Source of the DNA: Lachnospiraceae bacterium
GTDB taxonomy: Bacteria; Bacillota; Clostridia; Lachnospirales; Lachnospiraceae
NCBI GenBank assembly: GCA_015057035.1
Contig: SVFC01000015.1
Coordinates: 1-55,146 of the forward strand
Direction: 5' to 3'
Length of the DNA stretch: 55,146 nucleotides
The notes under the pieces: generated by a model
The model's input: only the letters and a program-made list of their open reading frames with translations
The model's database searches: none
Told to the model about the DNA's origin: nothing
Made by a program: the position numbers and the translations under genes
Shown: positions 1 to 7,844 of the stretch, one piece after another
How positions within the stretch are numbered: position 1 is the first letter of the stretch
Layout: every line of letters begins with the position of its first letter

Positions 1-803
1 CCTATGATGAAGATACAGGCTATGGCCTTTTGCGTCATGTGCTGGTTCGTAAGGGCTATCATACAGGGGAAATTATGGTGGTGCTGGTATTGGCATCTCC
101 AATTCTGCCATCTAAGAATAATTTTGTAAAGGCACTTCGCAAGAACCATCCCGATATCAGTACCGTAGTTATTAATGTGAACGATAAGAAGACTAGCATG
201 GTTCTTGGAGAACGGAATATAGTTGTGTATGGCAAGGGATTTATTGAAGATAAATTGTGTGGATGTACATTCCGTATTTCGCCAAATTCTTTCTATCAGG
301 TGAATCCTGCTCAGACAGAGAAGTTATATGAAAAGGCTATCTCCTGTGCGAAACTCACAGGTAAAGAAAAGGTTATTGATGCTTATTGCGGAACAGGTAC
401 GATTGGGATTATTGCGTCAAAATGTGCAAAAGAAGTTTATGGTGTGGAGCTAAACAAGGATGCCATTAAAGATGCCATAACCAATGCTAAACGCAATGAT
501 GTTAAAAACATTCGTTTCATAAATGACGACGCAGGAAAGTATATGGTTTCTCTGGCGGAGAAAAAAGAAAGTATCGACGTGGTAATCATGGACCCACCAA
601 GAAGTGGCAGTGATGAAGCATTTTTATCTTCTGTGGTAAAACTGTCTCCAAGAAGAGTGGTATATGTATCCTGCAATCCAGAAACACTTGCAAGAGATTT
701 AAAGTATCTGACGAAGAAGGGATACAAAGTGACAGAGGCGACACCTTATGATATGTTCCCTCATACAAGCCACACAGAAATGGTGGTTGCTTTAGAAAAA
801 TAA
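1..803 (+). CDS. rlmD: 23S rRNA (uracil-5-)-methyltransferase, RlmD/RlmCD (TrmA/RumA) family, 5'-truncated by window edge
   Basis: SAM-dependent methyltransferase that forms 5-methyluridine in RNA. The reading frame is open from the first complete codon (position 3), so the gene starts outside the window and the N-terminal TRAM and Fe-S region is missing. Visible motifs: the SAM-binding loop DAYCGTGTIG (about 376-405), MDPPRSG (about 589-609) and the catalytic-cysteine motif VSCNPETLARDL with its Cys codon at 672-674. Together these identify the TrmA/RumA family. Which uracil is methylated cannot be told from the fragment, and clostridia often carry two or three paralogues, so RlmD versus RlmCD is inference. 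It ends just before a strong hairpin shared with the convergent gene. Confidence 0.88.
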   Translation, partial: YDEDTGYGLLRHVLVRKGYHTGEIMVVLVLASPILPSKNNFVKALRKNHPDISTVVINVNDKKTSMVLGERNIVVYGKGFIEDKLCGCTFRISPNSFYQVNPAQTEKLYEKAISCAKLTGKEKVIDAYCGTGTIGIIASKCAKEVYGVELNKDAIKDAITNAKRNDVKNIRFINDDAGKYMVSLAEKKESIDVVIMDPPRSGSDEAFLSSVVKLSPRRVVYVSCNPETLARDLKYLTKKGYKVTEATPYDMFPHTSHTEMVVALEK

Positions 804-812
804 GTAAAAAAG

Positions 813-844
813 AAGGTGGTGAACAAGTTTGTTCACCACCTTTT
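813..844. terminator. Bidirectional rho-independent terminator
   Basis: A 14-bp perfect inverted repeat (813-826 with 829-842, AAGGTGGTGAACAA) is followed by a T run on the plus strand and preceded by an A run that serves the minus strand. It sits between the convergent methyltransferase and zinc-ribbon genes and can terminate both. Confidence 0.85.
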
Positions 845-854
845 AGTATATGTA

Positions 855-1949
855 TTATCTTCTTGTGTAATCGTCTTCAAGATATTCCATAATGAAATCA
901 AAGTAGCCTTCGCTGTCTTCTAATTCAAGAGAACCATCGCATCCTGCGTATACCCAGTTGCCGTTGATCTTAGCGAAGAACAGTTTAACGGTTTCTGTTT
1001 TGAACTCATCTTTGTCTGCTGTAACGATGAATTTACCCTTTACTTCATATGCTTCAGAAACCTTAACGTTTTCAAAAGACTCATAGTATTTGATATATGC
1101 CTTCAAAAGCTGTTCTACTTCTTTTTCTTTAAGATCCATCATATCGGCATAGTCTTCTAATTTGTCGTCATCTTCTAAGATGTCATCAAACTGATCAATC
1201 ATCTTCTCAACATAGTCATCATAGTAATCTTCTAATGATTCCTGAAGATCTTCAACATCATCTTTGTCGAGTTTTTCATTTGATTTTGTTTCAAATTTGA
1301 TTTTCCATTTATCGAATTCATCATCGATTTCTTCAAATGCTTCTTCTAACTTTTCGTTAGAGTTTTCCATAGAGTCAGCATAACTGTCGCTCTTTTCCAT
1401 AATAGCAATTACTTTCTTCATTAAGTTGTATCTGGAATCTGACATTAAAGTAGATGTAAGTTTCTGTTCGTCGGCTGTTTTCTTGTTTGCCTGATTTAAG
1501 AAATCATTTAATGGTGACATGTATGATCCTGAAGAGAATGCGCCAATTACAAGAATGAGTACTAATAAAACAACTACGATTGGAGCAGCGACAACTGCTG
1601 GGTAGAATTTTGAATCAATCTTTTCTAAAATACCAGCGATTGCAGGAACGGTTTTTGCTTTTTCGATAACCTTATTGCAAAGCTCTAAAGCCTTATCCTT
1701 TAATTCGATGAGTTTTGCTTTGATGGCTTCCACATCAATTCCCTGTTTTGCTTCTGCTTTTGGAGCTTCTTCAGTTGCAGGAGCTTCTTCAGTTGTAGGA
1801 GCTTCTTCAGTTGCAGGAGCTTCTTCGGCTACAGGAGCTTCTTCAACTTCAGGTGCTTCTGCTGCAAGTGGTTTTCCACAATATGCACAGAATTTTGCAT
1901 TGCTTTCTTCTGCAGAAAGTTCTTTTCCGCATGATGGACAAAATGACAT
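855..1949 (-). CDS. Zinc-ribbon membrane protein with Glu/Ala/Pro-rich repeat
   Basis: Membrane protein of unknown function, 364 aa. Residues 1-28 form a double CxxC zinc ribbon (Cys4, Cys7, Cys21, Cys24). Residues about 33-64 are a low-complexity stretch built from repeated EEAP/TEEAP units. One transmembrane segment lies at about 116-138 (rich in Val, Leu, Ile), followed by an acidic helical region and a C-terminal domain with alternating strands (about 290-360) resembling DUF4878/lumazine-binding-like extracellular domains by general character only. The expected topology is cytoplasmic zinc ribbon and linker with the C-terminal domain outside. It is a single gene with terminators or intergenic space on both sides. 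Function is not recognised; zinc ribbon plus one TM is a common Firmicute layout. Confidence 0.8.
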   Translation of the reverse strand: MSFCPSCGKELSAEESNAKFCAYCGKPLAAEAPEVEEAPVAEEAPATEEAPTTEEAPATEEAPKAEAKQGIDVEAIKAKLIELKDKALELCNKVIEKAKTVPAIAGILEKIDSKFYPAVVAAPIVVVLLVLILVIGAFSSGSYMSPLNDFLNQANKKTADEQKLTSTLMSDSRYNLMKKVIAIMEKSDSYADSMENSNEKLEEAFEEIDDEFDKWKIKFETKSNEKLDKDDVEDLQESLEDYYDDYVEKMIDQFDDILEDDDKLEDYADMMDLKEKEVEQLLKAYIKYYESFENVKVSEAYEVKGKFIVTADKDEFKTETVKLFFAKINGNWVYAGCDGSLELEDSEGYFDFIMEYLEDDYTRR

Positions 1950-2093
1950 AACTTAATCCTCCGTTCATATTTTTTACTAAAAATAAGTTAATGTAATTAT
2001 CTCACTTTCATCCTTAATTGGCAAGACTTTACTTATAAGAAGAAATAATAATTTTCTTCCAGAAGTTTCATTTGACGAATAAAATTTAACGTA

Positions 2094-2121
2094 TTAACAT
2101 AAGGGGAGTTTATGATATAAT
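2094..2121 (+). promoter_or_regulatory. Sigma-A-type promoter for the PurF-like gene
   Basis: TTAACA (2094-2099), a 16-bp spacer and TATAAT (2116-2121) lie just upstream of the PurF-like gene, whose GGAGG (2148-2152) precedes ATG 2159. The rest of the 1950-2093 gap is AT-rich and I see no riboswitch or other feature in it. Confidence 0.6.
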
Positions 2122-2158
2122 AACGATATCTATAGATATATAGAAACGGAGGCAACCC

Positions 2159-3562
2159 ATGGGTGGATTTTTTGCAGTTGCATCAAAGGAATCTTGCGTT
2201 TTGGATTTGTTCTATGGAACAGATTATCACTCGCATTTAGGAACAAGAAGAGCGGGAATGGCAGTGTATGGAGAGAACGGATTTGACCGTGCAATTCATA
2301 ACATTGAGAATGCCCCATTCCGAACCAAATTCGAGAAAGATGTAGAAGAGTTGAAGGGAAATCTGGGAATCGGATGTATCTCTGATTTTGAGCCTCAGCC
2401 ACTTCTAGTGAATTCTCATCTTGGTAGTTTTGCAATTACCTCTGTGGGAAAAATTGCAAATGTAGATGTACTTGTTAAGGAATGCTTTGACAATGGCAAA
2501 ACTCATTTTCTGGAAATGAGTGGTGGCAGCATTAATCCAACAGAAATTGCAGCTGCGATTATTAATCAAAAAGACTCTATTTTGGAGGGATTACAGTACC
2601 TTCAGGAAAAAGTGGTTGGTTCTTTAAGCGTTTTGATTCTGACAAAAGATGGTATTTATGCTTCAAGAGACCGTTTGGGACGTACCCCGGTGGTAGTGGG
2701 ACAGAAGGATGAGGCATATTGTCTTTCTTTTGAGAATTTTGCTTACTTTAACTTGGGATATCGTGCGTATAAAGAGTTGGGGCCTGCGGAAATTGTTTTC
2801 ATGACCGCGGATGGCGTTACCACATTAAGCGAACCAAAGGAAGAGATGAAAATGTGCGCATTCCTTTGGGTATATTACGGATATCCAACCTCTGGATATG
2901 AAGGAGTTAACGTGGAAGAAATGCGTTATGAATCTGGTCGACGTATGGCAAGACGCGATAACGTTCAGGCGGATATTGCGGCAGGTGTTCCAGATTCAGG
3001 GGTTCCTGCAGCAATAGGATATTCCAATGAGGCGCATATTCCATTTGCCCGTCCATTCATTAAATATACTCCAACCTGGCCACGTTCTTTTATGCCGACT
3101 AGTCAGGAACAGAGAAATATGATTGCCCGAATGAAGTTAATTCCAGTGCAGTCTTTGATTGAGGATAAGAAACTGTTGTTAATCGACGATTCCATTGTGC
3201 GAGGTACACAGTTGGGCGAAACAACCGAGTTCTTATATGAAAGTGGCGCAAAAGAGGTTCACGTAAGACCTGCTTGTCCACCAATTATGTACGGTTGTAA
3301 ATATTTGAATTTCTCTAGATCTACATCCGAGATGGACTTAATTACCCGTAGGGTGATTTTGGAACGCGAAGGAGAAATTACAGACGAATTATTAGAAGAA
3401 TATACCAATCCGGATAGTGAGAAATATCAGGCTATGGTAGAGGACATTAGACAGAAGTTGGGATTTACTTCTCTTCAGTATGCTAGACTTGACGATATTG
3501 TTGAAGCAATTGGACTCTCTCCATGCAAATTATGTACTTACTGCTGGAGTGGAAAAGAATAA
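2159..3562 (+). CDS. Amidophosphoribosyltransferase-like (PurF-family) protein with degenerate glutaminase site
   Basis: Family: PurF, which uses glutamine-derived ammonia and PRPP to make phosphoribosylamine in purine synthesis. At 467 aa the length fits. The phosphoribosyltransferase half is intact: VPDSG near 280 and the PRPP loop LLLIDDSIVRGTQ at about 339-352. Likely Fe-S ligand cysteines are kept (Cys233, Cys380, C-terminal CTYC at 459-462). The glutaminase half is not: the protein begins MGGFF where active enzymes have Met-Cys-Gly, so the N-terminal nucleophile is absent. The HVRYST and HNGN regions are replaced by CISDFE (about 73-78) and SVGK (95-98). It is followed by a hairpin and stands apart from other purine genes. 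It could be an ammonia-dependent transferase or a paralogue with another role; calling it PurF outright would be unsafe. Confidence 0.85.
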   Translation: MGGFFAVASKESCVLDLFYGTDYHSHLGTRRAGMAVYGENGFDRAIHNIENAPFRTKFEKDVEELKGNLGIGCISDFEPQPLLVNSHLGSFAITSVGKIANVDVLVKECFDNGKTHFLEMSGGSINPTEIAAAIINQKDSILEGLQYLQEKVVGSLSVLILTKDGIYASRDRLGRTPVVVGQKDEAYCLSFENFAYFNLGYRAYKELGPAEIVFMTADGVTTLSEPKEEMKMCAFLWVYYGYPTSGYEGVNVEEMRYESGRRMARRDNVQADIAAGVPDSGVPAAIGYSNEAHIPFARPFIKYTPTWPRSFMPTSQEQRNMIARMKLIPVQSLIEDKKLLLIDDSIVRGTQLGETTEFLYESGAKEVHVRPACPPIMYGCKYLNFSRSTSEMDLITRRVILEREGEITDELLEEYTNPDSEKYQAMVEDIRQKLGFTSLQYARLDDIVEAIGLSPCKLCTYCWSGKE

Positions 3563-3570
3563 GAAAAGAG

Positions 3571-3605
3571 CAGGCATATGATGAAAGTCGTATGCCTGAT
3601 TGTTT
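3571..3605 (+). terminator. Hairpin after PurF-like gene, probable weak terminator
   Basis: CAGGCATATGA (3571-3581) pairs with TCGTATGCCTG (3588-3598) through 11 positions including one G-T wobble. The following tract (ATTGTTTCATT) is only moderately T-rich, so termination may be partial and the next genes could be partly co-transcribed. Confidence 0.5.
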
Positions 3606-3633
3606 CATTAGGGACTAGAAAGCGAGAAATCAT

Positions 3634-3864
3634 ATGAGACAAATGGAATTTAAGATGGAGCGTCAGGGGTTGACGCAAATTGGCGACAGACTTTCTGTAA
3701 CGGAGGGAAAACTTCCTACTTCTTATTATTATACAATTGAACATGCGATTGCTATGTCAGGAAATTATACGGTGAGTGAACGTTTGAAATCTCGTGAAGG
3801 GGTTGTAGTAGATATTAAAGAAACGGAGAAAGGCTTCTTCGTTACAATGGAGTTTGATGAATAA
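3634..3864 (+). CDS. Hypothetical protein, 76 aa, coupled to radical SAM gene
   Basis: Small soluble protein that I do not recognise. It has no TM segment and no cysteines; a beta-rich C-terminal half (GVVVDIKETEKGFFVTMEFD) follows a short segment with three consecutive tyrosines. Its TAA stop shares one base with the ATG of the radical SAM gene (TAATG at 3862-3866), so the two are almost surely translationally coupled, which suggests a functional link. The start at ATG 3634 has a weak AAAGCGAG purine stretch upstream; no better start is seen. The overlap and the independent codon pattern support a real gene. Confidence 0.65.
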   Translation: MRQMEFKMERQGLTQIGDRLSVTEGKLPTSYYYTIEHAIAMSGNYTVSERLKSREGVVVDIKETEKGFFVTMEFDE

Positions 3865-5639
3865 TGAAAATTCTTTTAACAGCGATTAACGCAAAATACA
3901 TACATTCTAATTTGGCGGTATATTCCTTAAAGGCAGCGGCTGGCCAGTACGCAGATGGGATAGAAATTGCAGAGTTTACCATTAACAATTCGCCAGATTA
4001 TATATTAGAAGAAATCTATAAAAAGAAGCCAGATGTACTGATGTTTTCCTGCTATATCTGGAATCTTAACGTGATAGAAGAGGTGCTTCGAGAGTATCAT
4101 AAACTTTGTCCTAAGGTGCCTATCTGGCTAGGTGGCCCGGAGGTGTCTTTTGAAGTGGAGACGTTCTTACAGGAGCATCCACAAGTGAAGGGCATTATGA
4201 TGGGAGAGGGAGAAGTTACCTTCCGTGAACTTTGTGAGTACTATATGCAAGATGAGTATTATGTTCAGAAGAAGGATGAATCTGTTCTGGAAAATATCAA
4301 GGGAATCGCCTATCGTAAAGAAAAGGAATATGCAGATGCAGTGGGAACGATTCAGGTGAATTCTTGGAGAGAGATTATGTCCATGAGCGACATTCCTTTC
4401 TGTTATGATAGGATGGAGGATTTTTCCAATCGTATTATCTATTATGAAAGCAGCCGAGGCTGTCCTTTTTCCTGTAGTTATTGCTTGTCTTCCGTGGACA
4501 AGAAATTGCGTTTTAGAAATATAGAATTAGTAAAAGAAGAGTTACAGTTCTTTATTGACCAGAAGGTTCCACAGGTTAAGTTTGTGGACAGAACCTTTAA
4601 CTGTCATCATGAACATGCCATGGCAATCTGGCAGTTTATTAAGGAGCGTGACAATGGTGTGACCAATTTTCATTTCGAGATATCTGCGGATCTAATTAAT
4701 GAAGCGGAATTGGAATTGATGTCTACCATGCGACCTGGATTGATTCAGCTGGAAATTGGCGTCCAGTCTACCAATGAGGTAACGATTCAGGAAATTCACA
4801 GAACCATGAAGCTGGACCGATTAAAAGAGATTGTTAATAAAGTGAAATCCTTTGGAAACATTCATCAACATCTGGATTTGATAGCTGGGCTACCATACGA
4901 GGATTATAAAACTTTCCAGAAATCCTTTGACGAGATTTATGCATTACAACCAAACCAGTTACAGATGGGCTTTCTGAAGGTGCTCAAGGGTTCTTATATG
5001 TTTGAGCATGCCAAGGATTATGGGATTTTATATCATGACAAGCCACCATATGAAGTAATGGCAACCAACTGGCTCTCTTACGATGAGATTCTTAAGATGA
5101 AGAGAGTGGAAGAGATGTTGGAAGTGTACTACAACAGTGGTCAGTTTGAGATTACCATGAAGGTGCTAAAGCATAAATATGATAGTGCCTTTGCAATGTT
5201 CCAGAAATTGGGAGATTATTATGAAGCGCATGGCCTTTTTGGAATGAGCCATTCTCGTATCAAACGTTGCGAAATTCTGATGGATTTTGTGAAGGAAGAA
5301 TTTGCTCGGCGTGAAGATTGTGCAGAAGTGTGCGAATGTATAAGACAAGCGCTAGTATTTGACTTATATTATAGAGAAAATAGCAAGAGTCGTCCTGCCT
5401 GGGCGGGAGACAGCGGAAACTTTAAAAAGTTAACCCATTTTTACTGTAAAAATGGAAAAATGTCTCATGTAGAACCATTTGATTATGATTTTCTTGGGGA
5501 TTTGCAGCAGTTTCCTCAGAAGTGCCACAAAACTGTCTGGGTACTGTATTCTTACGATCAGAGAGATCCGCTGAATCATCAGGCGAAGGCTGAGTATGTG
5601 CATCCTGAGGCGGATATGATGGGCGGAGAATGGAATTAG
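3864..5639 (+). CDS. B12-binding radical SAM protein with DUF4080-like C-terminus
   Basis: 591-aa enzyme with an N-terminal cobalamin-binding-type domain (about 1-135, beginning MKILLTAINAKYIHSN and including WLGGPEVS). A radical SAM barrel follows with the cluster motif CxxxCxxC at Cys200, Cys204 and Cys207 (SRGCPFSCSYC). The C-terminal roughly 200 residues match the general look of DUF4080. Such proteins use a [4Fe-4S] cluster to make a 5'-deoxyadenosyl radical; for this subgroup the substrate is unknown to me. The first domain lacks an obvious DxHxxG cobalamin motif, so B12 binding itself is inferred from family. It follows the 76-aa gene with a one-base overlap and precedes nth by 27 bases. 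Confidence 0.85.
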   Translation: MKILLTAINAKYIHSNLAVYSLKAAAGQYADGIEIAEFTINNSPDYILEEIYKKKPDVLMFSCYIWNLNVIEEVLREYHKLCPKVPIWLGGPEVSFEVETFLQEHPQVKGIMMGEGEVTFRELCEYYMQDEYYVQKKDESVLENIKGIAYRKEKEYADAVGTIQVNSWREIMSMSDIPFCYDRMEDFSNRIIYYESSRGCPFSCSYCLSSVDKKLRFRNIELVKEELQFFIDQKVPQVKFVDRTFNCHHEHAMAIWQFIKERDNGVTNFHFEISADLINEAELELMSTMRPGLIQLEIGVQSTNEVTIQEIHRTMKLDRLKEIVNKVKSFGNIHQHLDLIAGLPYEDYKTFQKSFDEIYALQPNQLQMGFLKVLKGSYMFEHAKDYGILYHDKPPYEVMATNWLSYDEILKMKRVEEMLEVYYNSGQFEITMKVLKHKYDSAFAMFQKLGDYYEAHGLFGMSHSRIKRCEILMDFVKEEFARREDCAEVCECIRQALVFDLYYRENSKSRPAWAGDSGNFKKLTHFYCKNGKMSHVEPFDYDFLGDLQQFPQKCHKTVWVLYSYDQRDPLNHQAKAEYVHPEADMMGGEWN

Positions 5640-5666
5640 CCAATAGAAAAACAAGGAGGAACGGAT

Positions 5667-6308
5667 ATGGCAGTAGCGAAGAGAACAGAAGAGATTTTAA
5701 AACGTCTTGACGAAGTATATGGAACAGAGTATATCTGTTACTTAAACCATGAGAATCCATGGCAGCTACTGATTGCGGTAATTTTAAGCGCGCAGTGTAC
5801 AGATGCCAGGGTAAATATAGTAACAAAGGATTTGTTTGCCAAGTATGACACTCTGGACAAATTTGCCAATGCGGATTTGAAAGAACTGGAAATGGATATC
5901 CGCCCTACAGGTTTTTTTCATAATAAAGCTAAAAACATCATTGGATGTGCGAAACGACTGGTAGAAGTATATGGCGGCGAGGTGCCTTCGCAGTTGGAAG
6001 ACCTTCTTACCTTGCCAGGCGTGGGTAGAAAAACGGCGAATGTGATTCGTGGAAATATCTATAATGAACCAAGCATCGTGGTGGATACTCATGTGAAAAG
6101 AATTTCCAACCGATTGGGATTTACCAAGGAAGAAGACCCAGAAAAAATAGAGTTTGAACTTATGAAGAAACTTCCAAAAGAGCACTGGATTCTATATAAC
6201 ATTCAGATTATTTCCTTCGGTAGAAATATCTGTTTTGCAAGAAGTCCAAAGTGTAGCGAGTGTTTCCTATATGATTTATGTAAGGCAAAGGATAAACGCA
6301 GTAAATGA
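5667..6308 (+). CDS. nth: Endonuclease III (DNA glycosylase/AP lyase)
   Basis: Base-excision repair enzyme that removes oxidised pyrimidines and cuts the abasic site. The helix-hairpin-helix LPGVGRKTANV carries catalytic Lys122, and catalytic Asp140 lies in VDTHVKR. The C-terminal iron-sulfur loop has Cys-x6-Cys-x2-Cys-x5-Cys (CFARSPKCSECFLYDLC). Length 213 aa is typical. AAGGAGG stands before ATG 5667. The last four bases overlap the start of the exonuclease gene (ATGA), so the two are translated together and form a small repair/nuclease pair. Confidence 0.96.
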   Translation: MAVAKRTEEILKRLDEVYGTEYICYLNHENPWQLLIAVILSAQCTDARVNIVTKDLFAKYDTLDKFANADLKELEMDIRPTGFFHNKAKNIIGCAKRLVEVYGGEVPSQLEDLLTLPGVGRKTANVIRGNIYNEPSIVVDTHVKRISNRLGFTKEEDPEKIEFELMKKLPKEHWILYNIQIISFGRNICFARSPKCSECFLYDLCKAKDKRSK

Positions 6309-7021
6309 TAAACGAATATATTGTGTTAGATTTAGAGATGACAGGTTTGTCTGCAAAAACAGACCAGATAATAGAAATCGGTGCCATTAAGATTTGCGAT
6401 GGTAAAATGATGGATTCCTATACCTGTATTGTCAACGCGCATTGTAGTGTGCCGGAGCGTGTGGTTGAGCTTACAGGAATTACAGATGCAATGTTGTGTG
6501 AAGGTATGGAAAAAGATGAGGCGATTGCTGGTCTTTTGGATTTTCTGGAAGGCCATATATTGGTCGGACAGAATCTAAATTTTGACTATGGTTTTTTGAA
6601 ACAATGGGCGGTGAACCATAAGCGCCCACTAGAAGCAAAGGCCTGTGATACTTTAAAAATCGCAAGGGAACTGTTGCCGGCGGACCAATCCAAAAAGTTA
6701 TCTTCTCTGTGCGAGTTTTTTGGAATCAAGAGACAGAGGGAACATAGAGCATTGGATGATGCCATAGAAACATGGCAGGTGTTTGAATGTTTGGAGAAGA
6801 TGGCGGCTGGATGTGAGGGGCTGGATATGGAACGATTATTTACTCCACATCCACTTGCGTATCACGCAAAAAAACAGACGCCAGCAACCCAACATCAGGT
6901 GCAGCGTCTAAAAGAGTATCGTGAAAAACATAAAATAAATAATCCAATTGAGTGGGAGAACCTGACCAGAAGTGAGGCTTCACGCATTATGGATAAATAT
7001 GTATTAACCCACGGTCGTTAG
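6305..7021 (+). CDS. DnaQ-like 3'-5' exonuclease (DEDDh family)
   Basis: 238-aa exonuclease of the DnaQ/PolC-epsilon type. Exo I is LDLEMTG (Asp9, Glu11), Exo II is LVGQNLNFDYGFL near 81-93 with its Asp, and Exo III is HRALDDA near 143-149 with the DEDDh histidine. The C-terminal part (about 185-238) is a short helical extension of unknown role. It overlaps nth by 4 nt, so it is likely a stand-alone DNA or RNA trimming nuclease co-expressed with endonuclease III. Its stop overlaps tail-to-tail by 4 nt with the convergent gene ending at 7018. It is not a full DNA polymerase III epsilon or PolC. Confidence 0.9.
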   Translation: MINEYIVLDLEMTGLSAKTDQIIEIGAIKICDGKMMDSYTCIVNAHCSVPERVVELTGITDAMLCEGMEKDEAIAGLLDFLEGHILVGQNLNFDYGFLKQWAVNHKRPLEAKACDTLKIARELLPADQSKKLSSLCEFFGIKRQREHRALDDAIETWQVFECLEKMAAGCEGLDMERLFTPHPLAYHAKKQTPATQHQVQRLKEYREKHKINNPIEWENLTRSEASRIMDKYVLTHGR

Positions 7022-7593
7022 CCAAGTTCTTTCTGAACAGCAAGGCGAGTATACTGAGGCAGACTTTCGCTAGCTTCTCGAAGCCAGTTTAGTTTATCAG
7101 TTTCTCCGTGAGCGCGGTAAAGGGAAGCTAGCTGACTGTAGATTTTGGAAGAATCTGCTTTGCAGTTTACACCAAATTCCAAAAGCATTTGAGCGGAGTC
7201 TTCGTGGCCTGCTTCAAGAAGTTCGGTGGTATATTCCGGAAGTAGTGCAACCATATCTGTGAAATTAGCGTCATATTCTGATAGAAGTGCAAGATTTGCG
7301 GTTCCATAAGTTAATTTCAAATCGGTATTGCTAATGCCCGTAAGATTTAACATGGTTTTTTCGGAGAGTGCAAAAAAAGACTTTTCTACTTCTGTGTTAA
7401 GACGGTGTGGCATTTTTTCCAAAGGTATGGTAATATATTCGAGTTTACTAATATCCTGTTTGCGGACAGCGTTGGATTTGCGTTCTTTTTCCCAGAATTC
7501 GTCCTGCACTTTTGCTTGTGTTGCGTCGTTTTTTTTGATATGGTAAGTTAATACAACGAGAAATACGATAAATATGGTTAATATTGGAAGCAT
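7018..7593 (-). CDS. Membrane-anchored hypothetical protein, 191 aa
   Basis: A single N-terminal hydrophobic segment (residues 2-16, LPILTIFIVFLVVLT) is followed by a basic stretch and a soluble helical domain. The tail (about 115-185) looks like a tetratricopeptide-style helical repeat (LLEAGHEDSAQMLLEFG, IYSQLASLYRAHGETDKLNWL). Function is not recognised. It is anchored with the bulk on one face of the membrane; the charge pattern after the TM (HIKKNDATQAK) suggests a cytoplasmic C-terminus. The gene is transcribed away from the VanW cluster and shares 4 nt with the exonuclease stop. Confidence 0.75.
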   Translation of the reverse strand: MLPILTIFIVFLVVLTYHIKKNDATQAKVQDEFWEKERKSNAVRKQDISKLEYITIPLEKMPHRLNTEVEKSFFALSEKTMLNLTGISNTDLKLTYGTANLALLSEYDANFTDMVALLPEYTTELLEAGHEDSAQMLLEFGVNCKADSSKIYSQLASLYRAHGETDKLNWLREASESLPQYTRLAVQKELG

Positions 7594-7659
7594 AATGGTT
7601 CCTTTCTATATAAGAAGTTTTTTTACAGTATAACAGATTTTTTGAGTGAGGTGTACAAA

Positions 7660-7770
7660 ATGAGTAATTTTAATCGAAAAAAAGGGAAACAGCAACTTTA
7701 TGCAATCATCGGACTTGTGTTAGTGGCAGCAATGCTGATTACAACCTTTGTGTCCGCTTTCTTTGTATAA
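7660..7770 (+). CDS. Small membrane protein, 36 aa
   Basis: ATG 7660 to TAA 7770 encodes a basic, polar N-terminus (MSNFNRKKGKQQLYA) followed by one hydrophobic helix of about 20 residues (IIGLVLVAAMLITTFVSAFF). A GTGAGGTG purine stretch at 7645-7652 sits at a good distance for a ribosome binding site. The layout resembles DUF4044-type single-pass membrane peptides of Firmicutes; that assignment is inference. It lies between a divergent membrane protein and the VanW gene. Confidence 0.6.
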   Translation: MSNFNRKKGKQQLYAIIGLVLVAAMLITTFVSAFFV

Positions 7771-7780
7771 ATATTTTGCC

Positions 7781-7808
7781 TTGAAAAAGTGAATAATTAT
7801 GATAGAAT
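7781..7808 (+). promoter_or_regulatory. Promoter for VanW gene
   Basis: TTGAAA (7781-7786), a 16-bp spacer and TAGAAT (7803-7808) precede ATG 7845. Confidence 0.5.
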
Positions 7809-7844
7809 AATTAGTTGATACTTAGACGTGAGATTATATAGAGG

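Noticed and set aside
1675..1956. Plus-strand ORF opposite the zinc-ribbon gene
   Set aside because: Ala/Ser/Gly repeats mirror the EEAP repeat on the other strand; no ribosome binding site and no known family.
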